Shown: positions 17,709 through 26,744 of the stretch, piece by piece
How positions within the stretch are numbered: the first letter of the stretch is position 1
Layout of the letters: each line of letters begins with the position of its first letter
Assembly (NCBI GenBank): GCA_045640265.1
Contig: JAZUES010000123.1
Location: forward strand, 1 to 64,000
DNA: 64,000 nt
DNA from: Solibacillus sp045640265
Lineage (GTDB): Bacteria; Bacillota; Bacilli; Bacillales_A; Planococcaceae
Reading direction: 5' to 3'
Program-made: the position numbers and the translations under genes
The notes under the pieces: model-generated
Seen by the model: only the letters and a program-made list of their open reading frames with translations
The model's database searches: none
Told to the model about the DNA's origin: nothing

Positions 17709-17742
17709 TAAAAACACTCACCGCCTAAATGCTGTGAGTGTT
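17709..17742 (-). terminator. Terminator of the 17741-18490 gene
   Basis: A 9-bp perfect inverted repeat (AACACTCAC with GTGAGTGTT, 12-nt loop) overlaps the stop codon and is followed on the minus strand by U-rich sequence. Confidence 0.6.
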
Positions 17743-18490
17743 AGCTAATTTGTATTAATTCATCATAGCCAAGTTTTAAAATTTCATGTAAATCGTCCCA
17801 AACCTCATCTGGGAAATCGTAATCTGATAATGTTCGTACTTCAATCCCGTATTGTCCATTTGGTTTATCTAACTTATAAAGTGATAGTAACGCGCCTTCC
17901 TTCACAAACGGCCTATATAATCGCAATGTTGAAGGGTCGATCATTGGCGAATTATTTTTACTTTTCCTTCTCCAAAAACTCCCTGCGCCTTCCTTTTCTT
18001 TAATCATTTGATTAAATAAATTTGAAACAAGAATTTCCGAATCGCCAATAAAACGATAATAAACTTTCGTCATTTTATCTGAAACAGAAGAATAGTATGC
18101 ATAACGATTTTGTAGTTTGCTAAAAAACGGGGTCGCTAACGGTTCTCTTTTATGACTGAAATAAAGTAGTTCTGCTTGCTCCAAGGGCGTTAACGCATTG
18201 ACATTTTTTTCAGATGTAAAATCAACCCAGCATAAATCGTGCTTTAAATCGCTATCCCTTTTTATAAAATCACGTGTATCTTCACTGCTTACAAAGTCGA
18301 ATTGTGTATGCATATTAAAAGCGCCATCATCATAGTCGTGCTTTAAAAGCAAAACATTTTTCACAGATTCCACTGAAGTTAAAAATTGCTTCAATGTAAG
18401 CCCACTGTATATAACAAAATGATCGACATCATTCATATGTATATATAAGTGATGCATAAAATCTTCTGCTTCTTTCATTTTCTTCGCCAC
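17741..18490 (-). CDS. Protein of unknown function
   Basis: A 249-residue soluble protein that I do not recognise. It has no signal peptide or membrane helix, is rich in aromatic and charged residues, and has a basic patch (FWRRKSKNN) near residue 180. It lies between ddl and rodA, so a link to the envelope is possible but unproven. The first GTG is too close to AAAAGGAG; the GTG at 18488-18490 gives MAKKMKEAEDF with a 10-nt spacing and is preferred. Confidence 0.7.
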   Translation of the reverse strand: MAKKMKEAEDFMHHLYIHMNDVDHFVIYSGLTLKQFLTSVESVKNVLLLKHDYDDGAFNMHTQFDFVSSEDTRDFIKRDSDLKHDLCWVDFTSEKNVNALTPLEQAELLYFSHKREPLATPFFSKLQNRYAYYSSVSDKMTKVYYRFIGDSEILVSNLFNQMIKEKEGAGSFWRRKSKNNSPMIDPSTLRLYRPFVKEGALLSLYKLDKPNGQYGIEVRTLSDYDFPDEVWDDLHEILKLGYDELIQIS

Positions 18491-18594
18491 GACATACACG
18501 CTCCTTTTAACATGAATAATATGATTATTATATGACTTATTGTGTGATTTTGAAACATTTTATACGCGGTTTCGTCACTTCTTTTGCAACAAGC

Positions 18595-18624
18595 TTACTA
18601 AAGTATTTTTTCGTAGAATATGAT
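18595..18624 (+). promoter_or_regulatory. Candidate sigma-A promoter of rodA
   Basis: TTACTA (18595-18600), 18-bp spacer, TATGAT (18619-18624), about 105 bp before the rodA start. A weak GACG/CGTC hairpin followed by TTTT lies in the leader (about 18633-18658). Confidence 0.4.
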
Positions 18625-18730
18625 AAAGTTAGACGAGCGAAAAAAATCGCGTCTTTTAACTCGTTGCCTATTACAAAATATCAGAATTTGCACGAGTTTA
18701 ATAGAAAATTTTAATGATAAGGTGAAACGA

Positions 18731-19921
18731 ATGGATTCTAATAATCATAATTTTAATAAACGGTTCGACTGGTCACTTGCGATTATTATATGCGCGTTTC
18801 TTGGTGTTAGTTTACTAGCCATTGCTTCCGCTCAAACTTCTGGGCAATACAATTCAAATTATGTACCACTTCAACTTCGTGGCTATGTTATTTTTGCAAT
18901 TATTGTCGCATTTGTCATGTATTTTGATCCCGACCAAATTAAAAGGATGGCTTGGCCACTATATGGATTCGGCATACTATTACTGATTGCACTCGTAGTT
19001 ATTCCTGTAAGTACAGGAATTACCGTAGAGCGAAACGGTGCGAAAAGTTGGTTTCAAACCCCAATTGGGAATCTTCAACCCGCTGAATTTATGAAAACGT
19101 TCTATATTTTAGCGGCTGCCTACTTAATAAGCAAGCACCATGAATACTATCAAAACAAAACAATTAAAACAGACTTCATTTTGCTTGGTAAAATTGCCGT
19201 AGCTTTACTTGTACCATTAGGATTCATTATGCTACAGCCTGACCTTGGTTCTGCTTTAGTATTTATTGCGATTACAGCAGCCTTAGTCATTGTTGCTGGG
19301 GTATCATGGAAAATCCTTTTACCGTTAATCGGAGGAACAGCTGTCATTGGCGGTTCACTTTTATGGATGGCCTTATACATGCAGGATTTCCTTGAAAGTG
19401 CATTTGGCTTCCAACCGTATCAATTTGCACGTATTTACTCGTGGCTTGATCCATACTCATACGCTACTTCGGATGGGTACCACTTAATTACTTCACTAAA
19501 TGCAATTGGTTCAGGTGAAATTTTCGGTAAAGGATTTATGGGACGTGAAGTGTACGTTGCGGAAAATCATACCGACTTTATTTTCTCTGTAGTTGGGGAA
19601 GAATGGGGCTTTATCGGAGCGAGTGCTGTTATTTGTTTATTTTTCTTATTAATTTTCCATTTAACAAAAATGACGCTTCTTTTAAAAGATCCATTTAGTA
19701 CGTATGTTTGCGCGGGGATTATTGCGATGATTACATTCCATGTTTTTGAAAACATTGGGATGACAATTCAACTACTTCCGATTACCGGTATCCCATTACC
19801 ATTCATTAGTTATGGTGGTAGTTCGTTGATGGGGAATGCGCTCGCGATTGGACTTGTATTTAGTATGAAATTCCATTACCGTACGTATATGTTTACATCG
19901 AACGACCCAGAAAATGAATAA
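18731..19921 (+). CDS. rodA: SEDS-family peptidoglycan polymerase, RodA/FtsW type
   Basis: A 396-residue membrane protein with about ten helices. It has the SEDS signature LPITGIPLPFISYGGSSLMGN near the C terminus and GREVYVAENHTDFIFSVVGEEWG in the long outer loop that holds the catalytic aspartate. SEDS proteins polymerise lipid II with a partner class B PBP. Isolation from a division cluster and the length favour RodA over FtsW, but this is not certain. ATG at 18731 follows AAGGTGA; upstream in-frame starts lack a ribosome site. Confidence 0.85.
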   Translation: MDSNNHNFNKRFDWSLAIIICAFLGVSLLAIASAQTSGQYNSNYVPLQLRGYVIFAIIVAFVMYFDPDQIKRMAWPLYGFGILLLIALVVIPVSTGITVERNGAKSWFQTPIGNLQPAEFMKTFYILAAAYLISKHHEYYQNKTIKTDFILLGKIAVALLVPLGFIMLQPDLGSALVFIAITAALVIVAGVSWKILLPLIGGTAVIGGSLLWMALYMQDFLESAFGFQPYQFARIYSWLDPYSYATSDGYHLITSLNAIGSGEIFGKGFMGREVYVAENHTDFIFSVVGEEWGFIGASAVICLFFLLIFHLTKMTLLLKDPFSTYVCAGIIAMITFHVFENIGMTIQLLPITGIPLPFISYGGSSLMGNALAIGLVFSMKFHYRTYMFTSNDPENE

Positions 19922-19924
19922 ACA

Positions 19925-19959
19925 AAAACGCCCGTTGCAAAATTAGCAACGGGCGTTTT
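19925..19959. terminator. Bidirectional terminator between rodA and the 45-residue gene
   Basis: A 14-bp perfect inverted repeat (AAAACGCCCGTTGC with GCAACGGGCGTTTT) with U runs on both strands. Its use on the minus strand supports the small gene at 19968-20105. Confidence 0.88.
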
Positions 19960-19967
19960 AAATTTCA

Positions 19968-20105
19968 TTAGTTTTGTGCTTGTGGAGTTTGCTTCGGTGG
20001 TGTTAATACTTTTAAAAGCTCGAGACGCGATTTCGTAACTGTCGCCGTAACACCTATTTTTGATAAGTTCGAAACAATACGCTTTAAATCAATCTCTTTC
20101 GCCAT
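19968..20105 (-). CDS. Small basic protein, 45 residues, unknown function
   Basis: An open frame reading MAKEIDLKRIVSNLSKIG at its start and ending PPKQTPQAQN. ATG is at 20103-20105, with GAGGTG about 9 nt upstream, and TAA is at 19968-19970. The first 33 residues look helical and basic, followed by a proline/glutamine tail. A strong terminator follows within 10 nt. I do not recognise the family; it could be a small regulator. Codon use looks normal for the window. Confidence 0.65.
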   Translation of the reverse strand: MAKEIDLKRIVSNLSKIGVTATVTKSRLELLKVLTPPKQTPQAQN

Positions 20106-20610
20106 TCCCTTACACCTCAAACTTTCCTTAGTAATATATATAACGAATTAATTTAATATGAGTTTCATTTTTAGAAGTCAGACCTTTTACTTCTATATGT
20201 TACCACGAATCGATAGTTGATAGTTTTGCAAATTTATTACAAAAACCGCTACATTAATTATTAATAACCATTTAGCCAATAAATTAAACTATTTTTCAGG
20301 AATATGTCACAAAAAAATTTCTTTTCATTTATTACAAAATCCGGAAAAAATAATCATCCTAATATTTTATGATAAGTTGTGCTTTTTCCTATTCATAATA
20401 CTGAAAAACATTAATTTTATCATTTTCCACTAAGTTCATTGTTAAAATGTTTTGCAAATAAATTTTAAGCATGTTTAGCAAAAATTACAAGTGGAAATAT
20501 TGTAATATCACAAACATTTTATGAAGTTAAAACAACATGTATGAACGCCTTAATTAGGCATATTCTTTTACTAAGGTTCAAACGAGTGTTACTTCATCGG
20601 AGGGAACTTT
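20106..20610. other. Gene-free AT-rich stretch
   Basis: About 505 bp with no convincing gene. It should hold the promoter of the 45-residue gene and that of the YwqG-like gene. A weak sigma-B-like pair, GTTTAG (20473-20478) and GGAAAT (20493-20498) with a 14-bp spacer, and a GCCTTAATTAGGC-type palindrome near 20545-20557 are the only patterns seen. Confidence 0.4.
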
Positions 20611-21414
20611 ATGAATAATTGCAATAAAAATATTTACATTCCGAAAGAGTTAAACATTTTCCATTCAAGCTTAATAAATTCCGCTGAACAAGTAGCGCTA
20701 TTAAATCCTATTCAACAGTGGGCCTTTTTGCATGAAAGTAAATTTGCTGGACTGCCGTTATTACTCGATAAAATGGAGCATCCTAAAGACATAAATAACG
20801 ATTATATGTTATTTCTAGCACAACTCAACTTTTCAGAATTACAATTAGCACAACCCTTTCCAAAAGAAGGGATTTTACAATTTTATATTTCCCAACGATG
20901 CTATGAGCAAGTAAAACACCGCTCTGAAAATTGTCATTTCAAGGTGCAATATATACCACCAAGTGAAGACTATCTTGACACTGTGCAAGACTTCACCTAT
21001 TTAAGTGAAGTGAATCTCAGGCATTTCCCGATGCGACATGAGATGAGATTACAAGTCAAAACCCAATTTGAACCTGTGTCAGCAACTGACTACCGTTTAG
21101 AAAATTACTTTAATAACGAACTAATGAATATCTCTATTACATTGGATGAGCGGTCGTTTCGGGATGTTTATTTAGAAAACTATTTAGCAGCAGAACATAA
21201 AGTTGGCGGCTATCCTTATTTTATTCATGAAGACTTTAGAAAAAGATTTCAATTTTTACAGCACTATAATACGTTATTACTTCAAATTGTATCAAATGAC
21301 GAGCAAGGGATTATGTGGGGGGATAGTGGGATTATTAGCTTCTTCATTAACTCTAAAAAGTTGGCACAACTTGATTTTTCAGACATTTATTTTCACGTAG
21401 AAGAATACGAGTAA
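20611..21414 (+). CDS. YwqG-like DUF1963 protein
   Basis: A 267-residue protein of the YwqG/DUF1963 family. The family marks are visible: FAGLPLLL near residue 45, HKVGGYPYFIHEDFR near 197, LLLQIVSND near 224 and the WGDSGIISFFI segment near 238. Its biochemical role is not known. ATG at 20611 follows CGGAGGGAAC. A possible sigma-B-like promoter lies about 115 bp upstream. Confidence 0.8.
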   Translation: MNNCNKNIYIPKELNIFHSSLINSAEQVALLNPIQQWAFLHESKFAGLPLLLDKMEHPKDINNDYMLFLAQLNFSELQLAQPFPKEGILQFYISQRCYEQVKHRSENCHFKVQYIPPSEDYLDTVQDFTYLSEVNLRHFPMRHEMRLQVKTQFEPVSATDYRLENYFNNELMNISITLDERSFRDVYLENYLAAEHKVGGYPYFIHEDFRKRFQFLQHYNTLLLQIVSNDEQGIMWGDSGIISFFINSKKLAQLDFSDIYFHVEEYE

Positions 21415-21481
21415 TCTACTTTTAACAAGCACTCGACAGCTTTTGTTTGAGTGTTTCTTTTTTTGAATATAAATAATAAGC

Positions 21482-21487
21482 TATAAT
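21482..21487 (+). promoter_or_regulatory. -10 element upstream of cls
   Basis: A TATAAT hexamer about 30 bp before the cls start, with only a T-rich -35 region. A weak terminator-like CACTC/GAGTG hairpin with a T run (21427-21462) precedes it. Confidence 0.35.
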
Positions 21488-21517
21488 AGTGAAAAACAGT
21501 AAAAGTAGGTGATTTTT

Positions 21518-22975
21518 TTGAGCGCATTTATTGAAAGTTATATTTTATTACCTTTAATCATACTCGTTAATATCGTATTCGCTTTAGCAGTCATTTTTTT
21601 AGAGCGCAAAAAACCATCTTCTACGTGGGCTTGGCTACTCGTGCTGTTTTTCTTACCATTTGTTGGATTTTTCCTATACTTACTATTAGGTCGACAGCTT
21701 AGAAAAAAACATTTATTTCGTTGGGATGGTCAAAAAGATATTGGTATTGAAAAACTCGTTAGCTATCAACTTGAAGCGATTGAGAAGGATCAACTTGAAT
21801 TTCGTACAGAACATATGAAAAATTATAACCATCTAATATATATGAATTTAAAAACAAATAATGCAGTATTAACACAAGATAATGCTGTGAAAATTTTTGA
21901 TGATGGTAGCGATAAATTTGAGTCACTTATTCAAGATATTTTGAATGCAAAAAATCATATTCATATTCAGTACTATATTTTTAAACTCGATAATTTAGGT
22001 CAACGAATTGTAAATGCACTCATAAGAAAGATAAAACAAGGTGTAAAAGTTCGCATTTTGTATGATGAAATGGGTTCTCGCGGCGTTAGGAAGCGTCACT
22101 TCAAGGAACTCATAGAATTAGGCGGAGAAGTTGAAGTATTTTTCCCGTCTATATTACCTCTCATTAATCCGCGTTTAAACTTCCGAAATCACCGTAAGAT
22201 TGTCGTGATTGATGGGCGTATTGGCTACATCGGTGGCTTTAATGTTGGGGATGAATATATTGGGCTGTCTGATCGTTTCGGCTACTGGCGTGATACACAC
22301 TTACGAGTCGAAGGAAGCTCCGTGCATCCTTTACAAACACGTTTTATCCTTGACTGGAACCAAGCTAGTGCCAAAAATGATATTGGTTATGCAGAGCGTT
22401 ATTTCCCTATTATTCCGAAAAAAGGGAATGCAGCACTTCAAATCATTTCTAGTGGACCAGATACCGAATGGGAAGTCATTAAATATAATTATTTACGTTT
22501 AATTGCGAATGCGAAAAAATATATTTATATTCAATCTCCATATTTTATTCCAGACGAATCATTTTTTGACGCGATTCGGTTAGCATCCTTATCAGGTGTA
22601 GATGTACGCATTATGATCCCAAATAAGCCTGACCACATGTTTGTTTTTTGGGCTACATACTCCTATGTCGGTCAATTCGTAGAAGCAGGAGCAAAAGTAT
22701 ATCATTATGAAAAAGGCTTTATTCATGCCAAAATGATTGTCGTCGATGATGAGGTGGCTTCTGTTGGTACTGCTAATATTGATGTGCGTAGCTTTAGCTT
22801 AAACTTCGAAGTAAATGTAATAATCTATAATGAAGAACTTGCTCATCGATTAGCGGAAATTTTTGAACGCGATATTTTAGACTGCTCCGAATTAACAAAA
22901 GAACTATATGAAGCTCGTGGAAACGCCGTTAAATTTAAAGAATCCATTTCCCGATTACTTTCCCCAATTTTATAA
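21518..22975 (+). CDS. cls: Cardiolipin synthase
   Basis: A 485-residue phospholipase D-family enzyme with two N-terminal membrane helices (residues ~4-30 and 35-58). It has two HKD motifs, HRKIVVIDGRIGYIGGFN in the middle and HAKMIVVDDEVASVGTAN near the C terminus. It condenses phosphatidylglycerol into cardiolipin at the membrane. TTG at 21518-21520 is chosen, 5 nt after AGGTGA; the GTG at 21509 would overlap the ribosome site. Confidence 0.94.
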   Translation: MSAFIESYILLPLIILVNIVFALAVIFLERKKPSSTWAWLLVLFFLPFVGFFLYLLLGRQLRKKHLFRWDGQKDIGIEKLVSYQLEAIEKDQLEFRTEHMKNYNHLIYMNLKTNNAVLTQDNAVKIFDDGSDKFESLIQDILNAKNHIHIQYYIFKLDNLGQRIVNALIRKIKQGVKVRILYDEMGSRGVRKRHFKELIELGGEVEVFFPSILPLINPRLNFRNHRKIVVIDGRIGYIGGFNVGDEYIGLSDRFGYWRDTHLRVEGSSVHPLQTRFILDWNQASAKNDIGYAERYFPIIPKKGNAALQIISSGPDTEWEVIKYNYLRLIANAKKYIYIQSPYFIPDESFFDAIRLASLSGVDVRIMIPNKPDHMFVFWATYSYVGQFVEAGAKVYHYEKGFIHAKMIVVDDEVASVGTANIDVRSFSLNFEVNVIIYNEELAHRLAEIFERDILDCSELTKELYEARGNAVKFKESISRLLSPIL

Positions 22976-22980
22976 AAGTA

Positions 22981-23020
22981 AAAGGCAGAGAATTAGGTGT
23001 CCCCTACTTTCTCTGCCTTT
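22981..23020. terminator. Bidirectional terminator between cls and the VanY gene
   Basis: A 12-bp perfect inverted repeat (AAAGGCAGAGAA with TTCTCTGCCTTT) between two convergent genes. Confidence 0.85.
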
Positions 23021-23024
23021 ATTA

Positions 23025-23888
23025 TTAAATCCCTAAATATTCTTCTAATGTGAGACCCGCCTTATAAACCTTCGTCGCCGTATCTCCTTCTAAATAACGG
23101 AAGTGCCAAGACTCATACATAAAGCCTGTTATATCTTCCTTTCCTTCAGGATAACGTAAAATGAAGCCATATTTATGGGCATTTTCCACAAGCCATTTTC
23201 CAGCAGGTGATTCACCAAATGCACTTGTTAACCATAAATCTTCTTGTCCTTTTTCGCCGATATCAAAAGCAAGTCCTGATTGATGTTCCGAGTATCCTGG
23301 TCGAGCACTATAACGGTCCGCTGCTTCCTTCCCATCACGATTTACATATCGGTCGTAAAGAGTTGTTTGATATTCATATGAACGGAAACCACTAAATGCC
23401 ACTAATTCAATACCTTCATTTTTTGCAGCAGCAGCCATTTTTTCAAAAGCGGCTTTTGCTTTTGGGTCTTCCCCTTTATTGTATGTTGGAGGTAATGGAT
23501 TCTTTTTATTTACGATAAGAATACCATTTACATATGTAGGCTCAGTTGCTGGTTGTTGTCCTACAACATAGCCATTTAGTAATTCAACTTGGTCGTCTGG
23601 CTCATTCGTTGTTGCGTCTGTGTCTGGTTTTGCAGCTTGCGTCGGTGAATCAGGGTTATCCCCTTTATCGTTTGCAGGCGCTTGTTGTGGATTAGAATGT
23701 TCATCGGTTGAATCAAGTTCTGTAGTTTGGTGTTTCTCTGAATTTTCCTGCTGAGTAATAGGGGCTTCGTTGTTTTGTTCTAGTACTGCATATTTGTAAT
23801 ACACTGCTCCGCAAATCGCCACGATAAGTATTGCTGAAATTGATGCAATAAGAGCTATAGGACTTCTTTTTTTTGATTTAGAATTCAT
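23025..23888 (-). CDS. VanY-type D-alanyl-D-alanine carboxypeptidase (M15B)
   Basis: A 287-residue membrane-anchored peptidase. One helix (residues ~11-31) is followed by a long Ser/Thr/Pro/Asp-rich linker and an M15B domain. The domain has FSGFRSYEYQ, the zinc-binding SEHQSGLAFD (His and Asp) and ESWHFRYL (His). It trims terminal D-Ala from peptidoglycan stems outside the cell. ATG at 23886-23888 follows GAAGGCG; the frame upstream of it is not credible. Confidence 0.9.
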   Translation of the reverse strand: MNSKSKKRSPIALIASISAILIVAICGAVYYKYAVLEQNNEAPITQQENSEKHQTTELDSTDEHSNPQQAPANDKGDNPDSPTQAAKPDTDATTNEPDDQVELLNGYVVGQQPATEPTYVNGILIVNKKNPLPPTYNKGEDPKAKAAFEKMAAAAKNEGIELVAFSGFRSYEYQTTLYDRYVNRDGKEAADRYSARPGYSEHQSGLAFDIGEKGQEDLWLTSAFGESPAGKWLVENAHKYGFILRYPEGKEDITGFMYESWHFRYLEGDTATKVYKAGLTLEEYLGI

Positions 23889-23938
23889 TTTGTTTCGCCT
23901 TCTTTTTAATATCTTTAGTTGCACACGCTTTGTATGTA

Positions 23939-24193
23939 TTAGCCAGCAATCATGATACCTAATACGACAACAGATAAAATGGCAAAAATAATAGCCATTG
24001 TTCGCATCCATTTCGACTCTTTTTCATGACCTTGTTCTTTAAACGTACGTGCTCTGAAAAAGTTCGTTAACGTAAACATAATCGTCATAGAAAGAATTGC
24101 TGCATCCATATTTTGTTTTACGATAAAATACAACGCTGAAAAACTTGCTGCAGCTACTAATATTAGTGAAATCACTTTTCCGTTTTTTTTCAT
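23939..24193 (-). CDS. Small membrane protein, unknown function
   Basis: An 84-residue protein with three likely helices (near residues 8-24, 29-44 and 65-83) and a charged central segment (RARTFKEQGHEKESKW). ATG at 24191-24193 follows AAGGGGATAG. It lies 50 bp upstream of the VanY gene on the same strand and may be cotranscribed. No family is recognised. Confidence 0.7.
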   Translation of the reverse strand: MKKNGKVISLILVAAASFSALYFIVKQNMDAAILSMTIMFTLTNFFRARTFKEQGHEKESKWMRTMAIIFAILSVVVLGIMIAG

Positions 24194-24310
24194 TGCTATC
24201 CCCTTAACTCATCATACTTTCAAATTTTATTTAACTAGTTTGAAGTATAACGCACTTTTACTAAAACTAAAAATAGCAAGCTTATTTACGTTTCACACAT
24301 TTCATAAATA

Positions 24311-24384
24311 AAGAACCCTACATATCCTATTAGCTGATTGATATACTTTGATGTTTCCCAATCAACTTGTTATGTAGAGTTCTT
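24311..24384 (-). terminator. Large imperfect hairpin after the AraC gene
   Basis: Outer arms of 14 bp with one mismatch (24311-24324 with 24371-24384) enclose an inner TGATTG/CAATCA pair. It follows the AraC gene stop by about 55 bp. The U tract is weak, so it may be a terminator or another structured element. Confidence 0.45.
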
Positions 24385-24439
24385 ATTATACTTTTTGTTT
24401 TATTCAGAAATTTAAGAACAGAATGATTTGCAAATTGAA

Positions 24440-25234
24440 TTATACATTTTCAAATTCAGATTCTGTTATTTCAAAGCGGAAAAATTCGTGGTGTAGCTCA
24501 TCACGGAAATGCTTTGGTGTCACATCGGTATATTTTTTGAAAATGCGTGTAAAGTAGCTTTGATTACAGAAATGGAACTGCTCAGAAATCGATGTAATAC
24601 TCTTATTTGTATGACGTAAGTAGTATTGAGATTCCTCCACACGACGAACATTTAAGTACTCTACTAATGTAATACCTACATGTTCACGGAAAATTCGAGA
24701 TAAATGGCTCGTACTAATATGGAAGTTTGCTGCAATACTTTCTACCGTCAAATCATTCTCCAGCTCATCATTGATATACATAATAACCTTATTTACTGTT
24801 TGATGACGGAATGTTGGTTGCTTACGATCTGCGATAAAGTACACATAAAAGTCAATTAAATCATCAGCAAATTGTAAAAACTCCGCGTCTTTCATTTTGT
24901 TTTCTACCATGTCTGCACAGGCTAAATTAAACGCGAATGCTTTTTTCGAAGGCACTTGATTATCTAATAACTTACGAGCAACAATCGATGACAAAATGAT
25001 AAAATAATGACGTACTACTTTAATTACTTGTTTACCGAAACGAGCCGATAAAATATCAATAATTTCATGGAGCGTCTTTTTTGCCTTCGTTACTTCTAAA
25101 TGATATACCTCAAATAGAAGTTTTGACTCTAACACAAAAAACTCTTCAATCCCTGCATACTGATTGATATTATCGATTTCTTGGAAATATCGTTTTGAAA
25201 TCGTTTCCGAAATTGAATGCTGATGTAGTTGCAT
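24440..25234 (-). CDS. AraC-family transcriptional regulator
   Basis: A 264-residue regulator. The N-terminal ~155 residues are helical and unlike the usual cupin sensor. The C-terminal ~100 residues hold the double helix-turn-helix of AraC proteins (ESIAANFHISTSHLSRIFREHVG and SITSISEQFHFCNQSYFTRIFKKY). It is divergent from the LytTR regulator across a 505-bp AT-rich gap. Target genes cannot be told from sequence; the neighbouring CoA-transferase is a candidate. Confidence 0.88.
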   Translation of the reverse strand: MQLHQHSISETISKRYFQEIDNINQYAGIEEFFVLESKLLFEVYHLEVTKAKKTLHEIIDILSARFGKQVIKVVRHYFIILSSIVARKLLDNQVPSKKAFAFNLACADMVENKMKDAEFLQFADDLIDFYVYFIADRKQPTFRHQTVNKVIMYINDELENDLTVESIAANFHISTSHLSRIFREHVGITLVEYLNVRRVEESQYYLRHTNKSITSISEQFHFCNQSYFTRIFKKYTDVTPKHFRDELHHEFFRFEITESEFENV

Positions 25235-25739
25235 AGATTATCCCATCTTTCTTCAGAATAGACATTCTGTTATTTGCAAAAAATAACGCAAAAAATTCGC
25301 TATGTTGTACAAAGGATCAATAAAGAAACCTTTATACTTATTTATGTAATTTATATAGATGAAGCTATAATTCACTTTTTCACAATACAATACTATGTTT
25401 TGCATATAATTATTCGATTTATTAGTAACTATAGTGAATATTACCATATTTTGAGTTTTGCTTTCAACCTAATTTTAACAATAGTCATAGTTCAAAAAAC
25501 TCATTCTACTTCCCTTTTTTTGAAAAATTGACAAATTTAAAATTAAATAAGCAAACCCAAAAGACATTATCAACTCATTATTTGTAAGCTTTATCCAGTT
25601 CTGGTTCCCTTAATAAATCTATTTTTTTAAAATATATTTTTTCTTTTAAAATAAATAAAATCTTCTCAACCTAAATTCTTTAAATATGTAGTAAAATGGT
25701 TCATAATTGTATAAAATGCTTATAAAGAGGTGTAATAGA
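25235..25739. other. Gene-free divergent promoter region
   Basis: About 505 bp of very AT-rich DNA between two divergent regulator genes. Open frames in it lack ribosome sites and family resemblance. I see no clear repeat or operator. Confidence 0.5.
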
Positions 25740-26390
25740 GTGGATCCAAAACAAATCGAAGACATTATGGAAGTCATTAAAGAATTTTTCCCAGAGAATA
25801 CGTCAATTGCAATTTCAGATACAAATGAGTATTTATACTACCAACCAAGTAAAAAGGTAGATTTAAAAATTAAACCTGGCGATCCAATCAAAGAAGGTTC
25901 AGCTGCATACAAAGCACTAACGTACGGTCAAAAAATCAATTCGTATATTGAATCTGATGTATTCGGCGTACCATACTACGGAATGAGTATCCCTCTAATT
26001 GAAGAAGGAGAAACAAAAGGTGCCATTACAGCTATTTTCCCACAGAAACCATCGCCATTTTTAACAAACTACATTACTGTTAAAATCGATGACTGCTGGT
26101 ACCCAATTAAACATAATCAAGTCATTTACTTAGAAACACAATTACGAAAAACATTCGTTAAAACGATGCATCGTGAAGGCTATCACCGCTTAAACTTAAG
26201 TGATTTAGAGTTATTCCTTGCACCTGACTCATTTATTCGATGCCACCGTTCATACATCGTAAATATCGATTTCATTGAAGAAATTCAACCAGATTCACAT
26301 TCGACATTCCTATTAATTATGAAAGACGGTACACGCATTCCTGTTAGCCAACGTTATGCTAGTTATTTCCGTCGTTCTTTAGGATTCTAA
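25740..26390 (+). CDS. LytTR-family transcriptional regulator
   Basis: A 216-residue regulator. An N-terminal ~105-residue domain looks like a PAS-type sensor (SIAISDTNEYLYYQPS, VFGVPYYGMSIPLIEEGETKGAI). The C-terminal ~100 residues are a LytTR DNA-binding domain (VIYLETQLRKTFV, FIRCHRSYIVNIDFIEEI). It has no receiver domain, so it probably senses a ligand directly. GTG at 25740-25742 lies 7 nt after AGAGGTG (25726-25732). It directly precedes the CoA-transferase gene on the same strand. Confidence 0.85.
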   Translation: MDPKQIEDIMEVIKEFFPENTSIAISDTNEYLYYQPSKKVDLKIKPGDPIKEGSAAYKALTYGQKINSYIESDVFGVPYYGMSIPLIEEGETKGAITAIFPQKPSPFLTNYITVKIDDCWYPIKHNQVIYLETQLRKTFVKTMHREGYHRLNLSDLELFLAPDSFIRCHRSYIVNIDFIEEIQPDSHSTFLLIMKDGTRIPVSQRYASYFRRSLGF

Positions 26391-26400
26391 TAAGTGATAT

Positions 26401-26435
26401 AGCGACTTGCTTAACAGCAAGTCGCTTTTTTGTTT
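26401..26435 (+). terminator. Terminator of the LytTR gene
   Basis: An 11-bp perfect inverted repeat (AGCGACTTGCT with AGCAAGTCGCT, loop TAAC) followed by a T run, just after the stop codon. Confidence 0.88.
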
Positions 26436-26585
26436 TAATCCCGTATAAATCCAGCAATGCCAATTGATCTTTTTCCCCTCTTTTCCTATCGTTATTGCAC
26501 AAATCTGCTAAGTTACACCCTAAACATTTTCCGTTAAATAACATTTTATTGTCGAATTATCGTTTTATTTCTCTAAAATTCATTT

Positions 26586-26599
26586 TTTAAGCGCTTTTA
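26586..26599. promoter_or_regulatory. Candidate CcpA cre site
   Basis: TTTAAGCGCTTTTA matches 11 of 14 positions of the cre sequence TGAAAGCGCTTTCA. It lies ahead of a GATAAT -10-like hexamer (26613-26618), about 150 bp before the CoA-transferase start. Confidence 0.45.
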
Positions 26600-26648
26600 T
26601 GCTATCCGTGGAGATAATGTGACAACTTGATGATATTATTAAGACAAC

Positions 26649-26668
26649 TACCAGTTCATTAGCTGGTA
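26649..26668. promoter_or_regulatory. Inverted repeat in the CoA-transferase leader
   Basis: TACCAG and CTGGTA separated by 8 bp, some 75 bp before the start codon. It is not followed by T on the plus strand, so an operator is more likely than a terminator. Confidence 0.4.
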
Positions 26669-26744
26669 AAAAAAACAGAAAATTCTTCTAATATTTCCTG
26701 TTCGCTCTTAACCATCAAAATTTTTTTAGGGGAGGATTTTTATA

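Noticed and set aside
18532..18714. 60-residue frame upstream of rodA
   Set aside because: No ribosome site, and the putative rodA promoter lies inside it.
20473..20498. Sigma-B promoter for the YwqG-like gene
   Set aside because: One mismatch in each element and no other support; kept only as a note.
25253..25531. Open frames on both strands in the AraC-LytTR gap
   Set aside because: Extreme AT bias makes chance frames likely; there is no ribosome site and no protein-like composition.
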